A stretch of DNA of 64,000 bases from JAHEJJ01 sp965212205 (GCA_965212205.1 CBDBUX010000011.1:124001-188000), one strand, 5' to 3'. Positions 52,952-62,872 are shown, counted from the first letter of the stretch. The notes: generated from the letters alone by a model not told the origin. Made by a program: numbers and translations.

Positions 52952-55900
52952 TTAATTCTTCATTGAACTGAATTCATGTACTCCTAAGGCACCATTGTTT
53001 ACGGTATGAACCATCAGTATTTGCTGGCCTGTTTTAACAATATCTGCCGATTTTACATTTCCGGTTAAATAGAGCCCGGTTTGCCAGTAGGGCAGGGGAT
53101 CGTAATTATTATCATGGTTAGAGAGAAGCACTAAGCCAGATATGGCATCTAACCTTGGCGTTTCAACCTCAGTTTCATAAATATTACCAGATAAGATCAG
53201 ATCTTCATAATCATCGCCGTTGATATCAATGGCCAGAATGTCCAACACAGGAAATACCTGTGCTTCAACCGGTAGTACAATCTTTTCAAATTTCCCTTCT
53301 CCTTTGTTCAGCAATAAAATTGAATTAAACTCGGTTGCCTCGCTCGAGTAAGAGGTAGAGAGCTTTTCTCCGTAAATATCGTTAAGACTGGCATTGGCAA
53401 ATTCTGAATAGGTGGGAAACTTGTCCTTGATAAAGGGCATTTGTTGAGAAGAACACTCACGCCCACGTACCGGGACATAGGTGTCATGATATTTCTTAGT
53501 CAAAACAATATCGTTGGTCCCGTTTTCATCAAAATCCGTGGAGAATACCTTGAATGGCTTCTCTTTGCTCGACTTAAATTTGATATTTAATCCTACATTT
53601 CCAATTACATAGTCCTTTAAACCGTCTTTATTCACATCGGTTTCCTTTACATCGAACCACCAACCTTTATCGCCCAATACGCCCTCTGAATCTTTTAATC
53701 TTTTAAATTTTCCACCGGTATTTTTAAACATACCGATTGCTGTCCATTCGCCAACGGCGATAAAATCGATAAGCCCATCATTATCGAAATCTGTACTGAT
53801 GATCTTGTTGATCATTCCAAATTCTTCTAACTCCGGAGCTTTCTCATGGGTTACATCTATCAATACACCTTCGCGGTTCTCATATAGCACAGACGGACTA
53901 AATCTGGGATAGTTTTGAGGGATAATCCTATTGCCCACCAGGAGATCCTGATCGTTATCCTGATCAAAGTCAATAGCGGCCACACTACGCCCACTTTTGG
54001 GATACTGCGCCAGTACAGCCATGTCGAGCCTATTTAAATTACCTTTACCGTCGTTCTCATATATCCTGTCGGCGTATAAGGAAGAATTTTCAGCATGCTC
54101 ATTACCGCCACTCACCACAAAGAGGTCCAGGTCGCCATCGCCCTCCAGGTCAAAAAGTGCGGCCTCCATATCCTCATAGGCACTATCGTATTCCAATGCT
54201 GATGAAGTTTTTTTCTGAAAAGTATTTCCTGTATTCATATAAAGGACACCAGCCTGCCCCGAGGCACCTCCAATAAATAAGTCGGGGAGCCCGTCGCCAT
54301 TCAGATCACCTTTGGTGATAAAAGGCCCCTGGCCCGATTGTTTGTAGGGGAGGAGGATCTCTTTTTCAAAATCGTCGTATCTGTTCTCCTGATGTACGAA
54401 ATCCAGCCCATAGGAATCTGATGCCGTTTTAAATAGGGTTTTCACCTCTGTTTTCGGAACCAAATATGATTCTGCGTCATTTTCATTAAAGCTAAGGCGT
54501 TGATTAGCATTTATCTGTGTCCTGAGTTCGCTTTTTCCATTGGGCCAGAGTATACGTATACTATCGATCTTTTCGGTATCTCCCAGGCCGAAATAAGCAT
54601 CAGCATCTACCGAAGACATATATCCTCTTACGCGTTTGGTTTCAACCATTTGCTTTTGATCCCCATAATAGATTTGCACCTTGGCGAAAGATTCGGACAA
54701 GGCTCCCTCGGTATGAACTTTTAAATAATTTCCTCGTTTTTGCTCCAAGGCCAGGTTTCGGTACAGGAAGGCCTCCTCGTCCATATTATTGATAATGATA
54801 TCCAGGTCTCCATCATTGTCCAAATCTCCGGTAGCGGCACCATTGCTAAAGGAGAGATCGTCTATACCCCAGGAAGAAGCGACGTTTTCAAAACGAAGTC
54901 CGCCATTGTTTTTATACAATATATTTGGGAGCTTCTCCGAAGGCATTTGATTATAGAGTTGCTCTTTGATATCCAATGGTACCCGGCCACGGTATTTTTG
55001 CCGGGCTTCGAATACCTGGCGCTGTAAATCGTTATCCAGGGCATATCTTCGATAGCCATTGGTAATCAGTATATCTTTGTTTTGATCCAGGTCGAAATCT
55101 GATAATAATACCGCCCAACTCCAATCGGTATTAGAAGTCTCCGACAATTGCGCAATATTGTTATACATGTTGTTACCCTGGTTCAACTGCAGGGAATTGT
55201 ACATGTACTGGTAGTGAAAATTTGCCTTATTGACCAGATAATCGAATCTGCCTGTGCTCATTGATGCCATAAGCGTCTTTGAGCGTACATGATCGCTCGA
55301 AGCCATATCGAGCACGAAGATATCCTGCAGATTATCGTTATTGATATCAGCTATATCAAGGCCCATACCATAGTAAGAGATTTGTTGTGTAAATTCCTTG
55401 ATTCTGTCGGTGAAGCCGCCTTTTCGGTCGTTGATAAAAAGCGCATCTGGAATATAATAATCGCTTGCGATGTAGATATCCAGCCAGCCATCATTATCTA
55501 TGTCGCTAACCGACAGGCCAAGGCCAAAAATAGGTCGTTCTATACCTGCTTTTTTGGTGACATCGGTAAACCTGCCATTGTCGTTGCGATAGAGATGAGA
55601 ACTGTTATGATAAAGAAGATCTTCGTTTTCCTCTAGAATTCGAAATAGGTTTATCGGATCAACCCCGTAGAGTTCATTTTCATTCATCACGATGCAGTCC
55701 AGGTCACCATCCCTGTCGTAGTCAAAAAAGGCAGATTGTGTGCCGATACCTGTATCGGCCAGGCCGTAGGTTTCGGCAGATTCCACAAATGTACCATCCT
55801 GCTGATTGATAAAAAGCAGATTCCTGCGTTCCTCAGGAGGAAAAGGTCCTCCCTGAGACACATAAATGTCCATCCACCCATCTTGATCGACATCTGCGAA

Positions 55901-56287
55901 GCTTACTCCGGTAGACCAGCCTTTGCCCGTGTCGATCCCGGCCTGTTCGGTTACATCACTAAACTTAAAATTGCCCTGGTTGAAATAAATCCGGTTAGGA
56001 ACCTGGTTCCCGCAAAAGAAAACATCGAGTAGACCGTCGTTGTTCAGGTCCTCGAGGCCAACGCCTGCCCCGTTGTAGAAATAGTCGTAGTCGAACAGGT
56101 TTTCACGGGTAGCGACATTGTGTGTCAGGTTATTCGAAAAATTTATCCCGCTATAGCTATGATCCACTCGTTCAAACAGCGGCTCCTCTTTTTTTTCGGC
56201 TGTATCGGTCTGAGTTTTGGGATCGTCACCTGGTTTACAGGTGAGAAATAGGACACTAAATACCAGTAGATGCGTTCTCCTCAACAT
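52952..56287 (-). CDS. VCBS-repeat / ASPIC-UnbV lipoprotein
   Basis: The 1111-residue protein has a lipoprotein signal (VFSVLFLTC). An N-terminal beta-propeller of FG-GAP/VCBS repeats with calcium-loop motifs follows (DLNNDGLLD, DVDQDGWMD, DYDRDGDLD, DIDNDGWLD, DLDNDGDLD). Next is an ASPIC/UnbV segment near residue 530-590 (VRGYMSSVDADAYFGLGD, IRILWPNGKSE), then a second propeller (DLNGDGLPD, DLEGDGDLD, DFDNDGLID, DVNKDGLKD). Such large surface proteins accompany SusC/SusD pairs in marine flavobacteria. It has its own promoter, separate from the susC transcript by a terminator. Its ligand is unknown. Confidence 0.88.
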   Translation of the reverse strand: MLRRTHLLVFSVLFLTCKPGDDPKTQTDTAEKKEEPLFERVDHSYSGINFSNNLTHNVATRENLFDYDYFYNGAGVGLEDLNNDGLLDVFFCGNQVPNRIYFNQGNFKFSDVTEQAGIDTGKGWSTGVSFADVDQDGWMDIYVSQGGPFPPEERRNLLFINQQDGTFVESAETYGLADTGIGTQSAFFDYDRDGDLDCIVMNENELYGVDPINLFRILEENEDLLYHNSSHLYRNDNGRFTDVTKKAGIERPIFGLGLSVSDIDNDGWLDIYIASDYYIPDALFINDRKGGFTDRIKEFTQQISYYGMGLDIADINNDNLQDIFVLDMASSDHVRSKTLMASMSTGRFDYLVNKANFHYQYMYNSLQLNQGNNMYNNIAQLSETSNTDWSWAVLLSDFDLDQNKDILITNGYRRYALDNDLQRQVFEARQKYRGRVPLDIKEQLYNQMPSEKLPNILYKNNGGLRFENVASSWGIDDLSFSNGAATGDLDNDGDLDIIINNMDEEAFLYRNLALEQKRGNYLKVHTEGALSESFAKVQIYYGDQKQMVETKRVRGYMSSVDADAYFGLGDTEKIDSIRILWPNGKSELRTQINANQRLSFNENDAESYLVPKTEVKTLFKTASDSYGLDFVHQENRYDDFEKEILLPYKQSGQGPFITKGDLNGDGLPDLFIGGASGQAGVLYMNTGNTFQKKTSSALEYDSAYEDMEAALFDLEGDGDLDLFVVSGGNEHAENSSLYADRIYENDGKGNLNRLDMAVLAQYPKSGRSVAAIDFDQDNDQDLLVGNRIIPQNYPRFSPSVLYENREGVLIDVTHEKAPELEEFGMINKIISTDFDNDGLIDFIAVGEWTAIGMFKNTGGKFKRLKDSEGVLGDKGWWFDVKETDVNKDGLKDYVIGNVGLNIKFKSSKEKPFKVFSTDFDENGTNDIVLTKKYHDTYVPVRGRECSSQQMPFIKDKFPTYSEFANASLNDIYGEKLSTSYSSEATEFNSILLLNKGEGKFEKIVLPVEAQVFPVLDILAIDINGDDYEDLILSGNIYETEVETPRLDAISGLVLLSNHDNNYDPLPYWQTGLYLTGNVKSADIVKTGQQILMVHTVNNGALGVHEFSSMKN

Positions 56288-56307
56288 AATCCATAATTAA
56301 TGATATG

Positions 56308-56315
56308 CAAAAGTA
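56308..56315 (-). promoter_or_regulatory. Putative -7 box for the VCBS gene
   Basis: On the minus strand it reads TACTTTTG (TAnnTTTG), 20 bases before the ATG at 56287. It shows the VCBS gene can be transcribed independently of susCD. Confidence 0.4.
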
Positions 56316-56419
56316 TCAAATTGTGGCTTTATGAGCTATATCAAGAACCTAAAAGAAGTCCTATGTTAGCCACAAATATGATATTCTATATCTGGCCTTT
56401 TGCGGCACAATTTATCCAT

Positions 56420-56449
56420 AAAAAAAACCGGCACCAAGTGGTGCCGGTT
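56420..56449 (-). terminator. Rho-independent terminator of the susC-susD-lipoprotein transcript
   Basis: A 10-bp stem (56426-56435 with 56440-56449, core ACCGGCACC / GGTGCCGGT) is followed on the minus strand by a T-run. It lies 22 bases after the stop of the last gene. Confidence 0.8.
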
Positions 56450-56470
56450 TTATCAAATATTAAGCTAATC

Positions 56471-57421
56471 TTATTGCTTCACAAGGTTAATAGTTGCCTG
56501 AGCAGTACCCGTTCCACAATCGTCTGCCTCATCCGATGTAAAGTTGATATCGAAAGCCGAATCGTCTGGAGCAACCGGATTGAATGTCGCGTTGGTGACA
56601 GCGGGTCCACTTTGTATGGCCGCATTACATCCAGCGCCTACACTTTGTCCGGCCGTTAAAATGATCTCTGAACAGACAAACTTGAATTCAACGTCTACAG
56701 GACCAAATCCACCAAAAGCGGGGAAGGTCGTGATACTACGGATTACTCTGGTAACGTTATCACTGGCATCGATCTGATATACACCGTCAGCGTAGTCACT
56801 TACACCGAAAATACCAGGTGTGGTTTGTGTCAACTGATACTGACCTGTATACAGGGTATCAGACGGCAGCAATACGATCAAATCTACTCTATAGTTTAAG
56901 GGTGAAGCGAAAAACGAACCACCTGAAACTGTTCCGGCCAGGTCGGTATTGGTCCAAACCCTACCATCTGTAAGTTCGAGCTCCAAACGGATATTGAACT
57001 GATCTCCACAGTTGTAGTCACCCAGGCTTAATCCAAGGGCTCCGGCAACATTTGCCAGCGTAGTAGTAAAAGTAGTTCTTGGGAGTCCCCAAACATCTCC
57101 TTCCCACTCGGATGCAGGAATGGTTTGTAACAGAACTTCTGCAGGATCTACTGTACTACCCGGTGTATTGTCGACCAGATCTACATAAAATCGCACTTCT
57201 CTTAAAAGGCCCCCTGCCGCCTCATCCTGCGCTTCCAGTCTAAGGGTAACGGTCTCTGTGTCATCTACAACATTCCATGAAAGGCCTTCCGAAGAAATAG
57301 TCCTGACTATAGCACCCCTTTCCACTGTTGCAAGTATTTGGTCCACTAATTTTTCGTCTGTACTACATGAAGCAATCAAGACTACCATGACCAAAGCTAT
57401 TAGAATTTTATTTTTATACAT
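56471..57421 (-). CDS. Lipoprotein of the susCD operon, unknown function
   Basis: From ATG 57421 the product is 316 residues with a lipoprotein signal (LIALVMVVLIASC) and STDEK after the Cys. The frame is open 30 bases more, but those residues precede the signal. It is a beta-rich extracellular-looking protein (YLAVD-like strands; LRLEAQDEAAGGLLREVRFY; Cys pairs in GDYNCGDQFNIR and FVCSEIILTAGQSVGAGC). I do not recognise a named family. It follows susD after 36 bases and is probably a surface ligand-binding partner of the SusCD complex (inference). Confidence 0.75.
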   Translation of the reverse strand: MYKNKILIALVMVVLIASCSTDEKLVDQILATVERGAIVRTISSEGLSWNVVDDTETVTLRLEAQDEAAGGLLREVRFYVDLVDNTPGSTVDPAEVLLQTIPASEWEGDVWGLPRTTFTTTLANVAGALGLSLGDYNCGDQFNIRLELELTDGRVWTNTDLAGTVSGGSFFASPLNYRVDLIVLLPSDTLYTGQYQLTQTTPGIFGVSDYADGVYQIDASDNVTRVIRSITTFPAFGGFGPVDVEFKFVCSEIILTAGQSVGAGCNAAIQSGPAVTNATFNPVAPDDSAFDINFTSDEADDCGTGTAQATINLVKQ

Positions 57422-57457
57422 AATTGAGTGAATTATCTTTTTAGTCTTCATTTTTGT

Positions 57458-59161
57458 TTAGTTAGCAGATGGTAGTCCACTAGTATCCCAAAATACAGGT
57501 TCAGACTGAGTCCCTTTCTGGCTGATATTCTGGTTTCGGTTTACCGCATTATTCGGGTAATACATCGATGTGATAAACGTACTTGGATCTGGCTCCCTGT
57601 TAGGTTTCAGGTTATTCGGGAAATTGGTTCTTCTATAGAAATTATAAGGATCTACACCATTTCCGTAATTAGCTCTAATTACCTGTTCTCCTAAGATGTT
57701 CCATTGATCATCGCTGCTTCCTGCATCAAAAGCGGCAGTCACAGCATCGCGGAAAGCGGTTATATCAGCAGGCGACGGCTCAAAAGAGGTATCTGCTGTA
57801 CCTTCACGTCCTACAAAGAACGCCTGTACTTTAGCGATTTGCTTATCAAATCCAGCCAGCATATTATCACGTGCACCTGGAGCATTACCTCCAACTAAAT
57901 CCCATTCGGCCAGCCAGAAATCTACGTTAAAGGCCGATAGTAAGACAGTAACACCTGAACCTCCTGCTCCTGAAGTCGGAGTTTGTGGCGTAAATGAATC
58001 ATCGTCGAAAGAACCTCCGAAAGGATAAACACCAGGGAGTACCCTTAGAAGACCATCCGGGGGAATACCTTCATTGTCACCGTGATCACGACCCCAGTAT
58101 CCATTAGGAAGGAAACAGAATGGGAACCCTCCATCCACATAATGCTGTGGTGGACTTTGAAGTGAGCAGTTCAATGTAACCTCATCCGGTGGGATCTCAG
58201 CACCTGGTACTGCCGCGGTTTGGCGGTAAAAATAGTATCTGGCACGAGGATCACTAGACTGATCCATAGTATACATAAGGTGGTTGGAAAAATACTCCTG
58301 CCCTCCGGTTGCGGTATAGTTAATACCAAATCTCGGATGCCTTGTATCAGGCTGAGAGGCATTGGAGGCAGGCCATAACCACTGGAAGTCCTGTGATGTA
58401 TCCTGAATATAATTGCCACTTCCAATGACGGCTAAAAATTTCGACTGAGCACCGCTGTCTACCAACCTTGATTGAATATAGATCTTGAGCTTTAGCGTGT
58501 TGCAAGCTCTTACCCATAAGCTGTAATCATTACCATAGAATGGGTCAGGAGGTGTACCTACTGCGGCAGAATTAAAATTGGCAATAGCCTGATCGATTAG
58601 GGCCTCCATAGCTGCGTAAATAGATTCTCCTGAATCTACCGCAGGGTTAAAGTTGGCCTCAGCTCCCTGAATGGCTTCGGTATAGGGAACATCTCCAAAC
58701 ATGTCAACCATGGTGACCATTAAAAAAGCCTCTATAAACTGGTTCATCGCAAGATGTTGCGATAAACCTTGTTCGTCAATTAATGGTCGTGCTGCAGCCA
58801 TATCCGCTAAGACACCTCTGTAGCAGTTAGTCCACTCATCGTCCATATCACTGGCTGAGTATACGGAAGCATAATTTCTTCCGGCCATGTTCATCATTCT
58901 TGTCAAATCCATGCCGAAAGCGCTAAAACCGTCAGCAACTCCGCCGGATGCCCAATTATCATTTGCATCATTATCCGCATCTCCTTCAAACTGTCTGACA
59001 AAGTCTTCTTGAATAGAGTTGAGGAAAAAATCCACACTAGCCTGTTCTGGGGTCAGTGCGTTAGGGTTATCTCTGAGGTTCAGTTCCGTAGTCTCACAAG
59101 AAGCGAGTGTCAGCAAACCGCCGAAAGCAACCAGAACCACATATTTAGTTATATTTTTCAT
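57458..59161 (-). CDS. SusD/RagB-like outer-membrane lipoprotein
   Basis: This is the nutrient-binding lid of a SusCD transporter. From ATG 59161 it is 567 residues with a lipoprotein signal (LLTLASC). The start TELNLRDNPNALTPEQASVD is typical of the SusD-like (SusD_2 type) family. TPR-like helices follow (MNQFIEAFLMVTMVDMFGDV, YTEAIQGAEANFNPAVDSGE), with a late NFPNNLKPNREPDP. It lies 41 bases after susC. The ligand cannot be deduced; the absence of glycoside hydrolases nearby leaves protein, peptide or other polymer possible. Confidence 0.92.
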   Translation of the reverse strand: MKNITKYVVLVAFGGLLTLASCETTELNLRDNPNALTPEQASVDFFLNSIQEDFVRQFEGDADNDANDNWASGGVADGFSAFGMDLTRMMNMAGRNYASVYSASDMDDEWTNCYRGVLADMAAARPLIDEQGLSQHLAMNQFIEAFLMVTMVDMFGDVPYTEAIQGAEANFNPAVDSGESIYAAMEALIDQAIANFNSAAVGTPPDPFYGNDYSLWVRACNTLKLKIYIQSRLVDSGAQSKFLAVIGSGNYIQDTSQDFQWLWPASNASQPDTRHPRFGINYTATGGQEYFSNHLMYTMDQSSDPRARYYFYRQTAAVPGAEIPPDEVTLNCSLQSPPQHYVDGGFPFCFLPNGYWGRDHGDNEGIPPDGLLRVLPGVYPFGGSFDDDSFTPQTPTSGAGGSGVTVLLSAFNVDFWLAEWDLVGGNAPGARDNMLAGFDKQIAKVQAFFVGREGTADTSFEPSPADITAFRDAVTAAFDAGSSDDQWNILGEQVIRANYGNGVDPYNFYRRTNFPNNLKPNREPDPSTFITSMYYPNNAVNRNQNISQKGTQSEPVFWDTSGLPSAN

Positions 59162-59202
59162 TACATTCATAATTTTATTTACTTATTAGGATGCTATACT
59201 GC

Positions 59203-62200
59203 TTAGAAGGATGCTTTTAAACTGAATCCATATCTCCTTGAACTTGGTCCTGCCAAGAAATCAAATCCTTGCCCATTACCTACACCGGTACCGGCAACGT
59301 TAGGGTCTACTCGCGTTCCTTTTGGAATGTTCACTGCGCGATACCACAGGTTTTGACCTGATAAGGTAAAGACAAGTGATCCGAATGGAGTGCGATCTAA
59401 AAACTTCGATGGCAAGGCATAACTCAGAGAAGCCTCCTGAAGACGAATTGTCGTAGCATCGTATATCTGTTGTTCACTTTGTGTAGCAAATAAATTACTA
59501 AAGTAGAAATCAGAGTTGTTGATCTGAATGTTATTCGGACTTCCATCAGCCAGTACTCCAGGCAATATATAAGTATTTTCCCTGTTTACAGTTTCTACAA
59601 CAAGTCCCCTTCCGAGAAGTGCTGAAGCCGTTTGAGAAAAAATATCACCTCCATGTGTATAGTTTAACTGGAAGCTGAAAGTGAAGTTCTTGAAAGAGAA
59701 TGTATTGATCATGTTGGTTAGGTAATCTGGATTCGGGTCACCGATGATTCCATCGTCAGCGGCCTGAAAGTACCTACCATCTGAACCTACAAGTAAGTTC
59801 CCATTAGCATCTCTGGCATTTCGTGTTCCGAAGAATACTCCAAGAGGCTCACCTGGTATGGCGGCATTCCCTAAGTTGGAGAATCCTGAGTACACAACCT
59901 GATCTGTATCCAGCCCCAGGTCTACTACAGTAGTTTCGTAGGTGGTGAAGTTAAGACTGGTTTTCCAGTCGAATCCACCTTCTTGATTAGCTCTGAACCA
60001 ATTCACACCTAGATCAGCTTCGATACCTTCTGACTTGATCTCACCGATATTCGTAGCGGTAATTGAAAATCCTGTAGCAGGATCCAAAGGTCTGTCCAAG
60101 ATCAGGTCGTTGGTTTTTCTCGAGTAGGCTGATACATCAAATGTAATCCTGTTTTCCCACCAGCGTGATTCGATTCCCACTTCGATCTCCTCAAGTGTTT
60201 CAGGCTTTAGATCAGGATTCCCTAATCGTACACCTGTGGTATTGGATACAACATTTGATCCGGTTGCATCCTGGAAATCACGTACGTCCAGAACTAAAGT
60301 ATTAGCTACCGGATATGCCGAAGATTCAAAGTTAGCCGATACTCCGAGACCACCTCTTACTTTCAGGTAGTTCAGCACTTTCTCTGACTTTATACCATCG
60401 AATGTGGCTGTTGGGATCCAGCTAATACTCGCACTGGGATAGAATTGAGTTCGGTTATCTTTAGAGAAATTGGATACCCAATCATTTCTTCCGGCTACCG
60501 ATAAGTATACTTGATTATCGTAATCCACATCAAACTGTCCGAATACACCGATCAGGTTTCTTTCTTGAAAGGACTGGATCGGTACTGTATTGGCAAAGTT
60601 AAAATGTCTCAGAACACCAAATACCTGCTGGCCATCACTGGAAGCACCATTTGAGTCGAATACTCTTCTTCGAGAAGTTGCCCCAACGTTAAAAGTAAGG
60701 CCAAATGTATCACTGAGGTCGTAATCACCGTTAACGAACAGCGCATGATCCCAAATGATATTGGTGTTGTTCCAAGTTTCATAAATACCACTCAAAATCC
60801 TGGCACTTCCGTTTCCGGGTACACCACCTCGATTTTGGTAGTTGGTGTTGTTCTCACTGTACATATCCAGACCTGTTCTCCATAACATGTTCAAGTTGTC
60901 ATTGATATCGTACTGGAGAGAAAGCTGACCAAAAGTACGGTCAGTCTCCTGAGAAACCCCTGCGTTGTTCAAGGTCCAAAGAGGATTTTGGATGTCATCG
61001 TTCTGTCTGTAGTAAACACTACCACCTGTAATAGGGTTTTGGAATGGCAGTCCGAGAAGATCCACACTACGCGGAGTGTAGAACACATCACTAAAGATAG
61101 AAGAACCACCACCTTGTGTACCACTACCTGTTGACAATGCAACCGGAGGTGAAACAAATTTGGTCCTTGAATAATTCAAAGTACCAGCAGCGGTAAATTT
61201 ATTACTGAGTTTCGCACGGCCACCAACAGAGAAGTTATTTCTGACCACCTTGTTTCCAGGTGTAAAACCTTCATCGTTAAGGTGTCCGTAGTTTACGTTA
61301 TAAGAGATATTACCATCATCGTTGGTACCGTTAACGTTGATAGACGTATTGGTAACCACACCCTGCCGGAAGAATTCCGTTACGTTGTTATACGGACGCC
61401 ATTGGTATTTGGCGTTAGCAAACTCCGGAAATGCAGCAAGAGTTGATGGTGTTAATTTATATGTAGTCGAGAACGGGTGATCAAGTAAGCCTTGATCATC
61501 AATGGCAGACTGACGGCCCCAACCCGCGGCGCCTTCACGATCGAAAGAAGGACCCCAGTTCGAGAAGAACCATCCAAAATTCTGATCAAATCCATTACCG
61601 TATTGGTTCTGGTAATCAGGCAGTGATGCCACCTCATTAAAGAAAAGTGAACTACTCACGGTGATCTCTGTCTTTCTTGGACCTGCAGCGCGTGTAGACC
61701 CACCTTTAGTTGTGATAAGGACCACACCGTTCCTACCTTGTGAACCGTAAAGCGTGGTAGCGGCAAGACCCTTAAGAATGTTTACACTCTCAATACTGTT
61801 GGGGTCTAGATCTAAAAATCTACTTGAACCACTATTACCCTCGATAAAATCCTGACGATCTCCACCTCGACCACTTGAATTCTGGTCGGAACTAAATGGC
61901 ACCCCATCTACGATAAAAAGAGCCTGGTTAGAGGAACTGAACGTACTCAATCCCCGAATGATCACATTCGTACCAGATCCAGAGATACCACTTTGCTGGA
62001 TGATCTGCACACCGGAAGCCTTTCCTGAAAGTACACGACCGATATCACCTTCAGGCCGACTCTCAATCAATTCTTGGTCAACCTCGGCAGTCGCATATCC
62101 AAGTGCTTGCTTTTCCCTTCGAATACCAAGAGCTGTTACCACAACTTCTTCCAATGCCTGAGCACTCTCTTGCATTTGAACATTTATCGTGTTGCCCGCA

Positions 62201-62454
62201 CCTACCACTCTCGTAGTAGTCTCCTGACCGATATATTGATATTCCAGTGTTTGTCCTTCTTCGGCTGAGATGGCATAATTACCATCAAAATCCGTAGTGG
62301 TACCAGTAGTAGTACCCTGAATGACAACGCTGGCTCCGGCTAGTGGTAGTCCGTCCTGATCGGTCACTACACCGGAAATCGACTTCTGCGCAAACGTTAA
62401 ATGCACAACAAACGCCAATAATAGCGTTAAGATTCCATTTAAATTTGTTCTCAT
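59203..62454 (-). CDS. SusC/RagA-family TonB-linked outer-membrane transporter
   Basis: The 1083-residue protein has a signal peptide, a carboxypeptidase-regulatory-like domain (SGVVTDQDGLPLAGASVVIQ, TDFDGNYAI), the region EEVVVTALGIRREKQALGYA, a TonB plug (VDGVPF, LKGLAATTLYGSQGRNGVVL) and a 22-strand-type barrel ending in RRYGFSLKASF. It imports the polymer fragment held by SusD using TonB energy. It is the first gene of the operon. Upstream is a 7-bp palindrome and no sensor or anti-sigma gene. Confidence 0.95.
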   Translation of the reverse strand: MRTNLNGILTLLLAFVVHLTFAQKSISGVVTDQDGLPLAGASVVIQGTTTGTTTDFDGNYAISAEEGQTLEYQYIGQETTTRVVGAGNTINVQMQESAQALEEVVVTALGIRREKQALGYATAEVDQELIESRPEGDIGRVLSGKASGVQIIQQSGISGSGTNVIIRGLSTFSSSNQALFIVDGVPFSSDQNSSGRGGDRQDFIEGNSGSSRFLDLDPNSIESVNILKGLAATTLYGSQGRNGVVLITTKGGSTRAAGPRKTEITVSSSLFFNEVASLPDYQNQYGNGFDQNFGWFFSNWGPSFDREGAAGWGRQSAIDDQGLLDHPFSTTYKLTPSTLAAFPEFANAKYQWRPYNNVTEFFRQGVVTNTSINVNGTNDDGNISYNVNYGHLNDEGFTPGNKVVRNNFSVGGRAKLSNKFTAAGTLNYSRTKFVSPPVALSTGSGTQGGGSSIFSDVFYTPRSVDLLGLPFQNPITGGSVYYRQNDDIQNPLWTLNNAGVSQETDRTFGQLSLQYDINDNLNMLWRTGLDMYSENNTNYQNRGGVPGNGSARILSGIYETWNNTNIIWDHALFVNGDYDLSDTFGLTFNVGATSRRRVFDSNGASSDGQQVFGVLRHFNFANTVPIQSFQERNLIGVFGQFDVDYDNQVYLSVAGRNDWVSNFSKDNRTQFYPSASISWIPTATFDGIKSEKVLNYLKVRGGLGVSANFESSAYPVANTLVLDVRDFQDATGSNVVSNTTGVRLGNPDLKPETLEEIEVGIESRWWENRITFDVSAYSRKTNDLILDRPLDPATGFSITATNIGEIKSEGIEADLGVNWFRANQEGGFDWKTSLNFTTYETTVVDLGLDTDQVVYSGFSNLGNAAIPGEPLGVFFGTRNARDANGNLLVGSDGRYFQAADDGIIGDPNPDYLTNMINTFSFKNFTFSFQLNYTHGGDIFSQTASALLGRGLVVETVNRENTYILPGVLADGSPNNIQINNSDFYFSNLFATQSEQQIYDATTIRLQEASLSYALPSKFLDRTPFGSLVFTLSGQNLWYRAVNIPKGTRVDPNVAGTGVGNGQGFDFLAGPSSRRYGFSLKASF

Positions 62455-62542
62455 TTTATAATTATTTGAATTAGCTAGGCGCTAAAATCCTAATTTCATG
62501 TTAATAATCCAAACTAATTTTAATAAAATTTTAGGTAAAAGC

Positions 62543-62562
62543 ATGCGATTATAACATCGCAT
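62543..62562. repeat. Palindrome upstream of susC, operator candidate
   Basis: ATGCGAT (62543-62549) and ATCGCAT (62556-62562) form a perfect 7-bp inverted repeat with a 6-base spacer, 89 bases before the susC ATG. The spacing suits a dimeric regulator. Confidence 0.45.
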
Positions 62563-62675
62563 TATGTTTTTGTTAAGACAAATTCTAATCAATTCTGTTA
62601 AAAAAATTAAAATACTTCCCGAAAGTCCATAAATAGTTGAGGATCATAAAGACCAACTAAAGTCAAACTGCATAA

Positions 62676-62765
62676 TTCTCAATTGGGAATCACCCACGAT
62701 TAAAATGTGTTTACTCTGGCTGGCAACCCACCTCTCCAGGCGATGAATTGGTAAACCAAAATCGT
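62676..62765 (+). ncRNA. Candidate structured RNA element, strand uncertain
   Basis: Nested stems can be drawn: ACGATT (62696-62701) with AATCGT (62760-62765), GTTTAC (62709-62714) with GTAAAC (62751-62756), and TCTGG (62715-62719) with CCAGG (62736-62740), inside which TGG/CCA forms a small hairpin. A separate hairpin ATTCTC/GGGAAT (62676-62691) pairs fully only on the plus strand (via a U-G). It lies upstream of the rpsL promoter, so on the plus strand it would be a separate transcript; on the minus strand it would be in the susC leader. No known class was matched with certainty. Confidence 0.4.
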
Positions 62766-62872
62766 CATGATTAATATATATATAATAAGGTATAAAATTT
62801 GCCAATTTCAGGGCTCGGTTTTGGGCAGGAATTAACGGCAATAAAAAATCGAAGAAATTTAAAGCTGCTGCA

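Larger units (their letters stand above)
62455..62872. other. Gene-poor spacer between susC and rpsL
   Basis: The divergent spacer of over 400 bases is AT-rich next to susC. It holds a palindrome (62543-62562) and a nested RNA-like structure (62676-62765), described separately. No susC -7 box matching TAnnTTTG was found. A 65-codon minus-strand open frame (62644-62841) covers the structured part and is treated as chance. Confidence 0.6.

Noticed and set aside
62644..62841. 65-codon minus-strand open frame near susC
   Set aside because: It exactly spans the stem-forming region, has no recognisable product or ribosome site, and the stems alone explain the sequence pattern. Kept only as an alternative reading.
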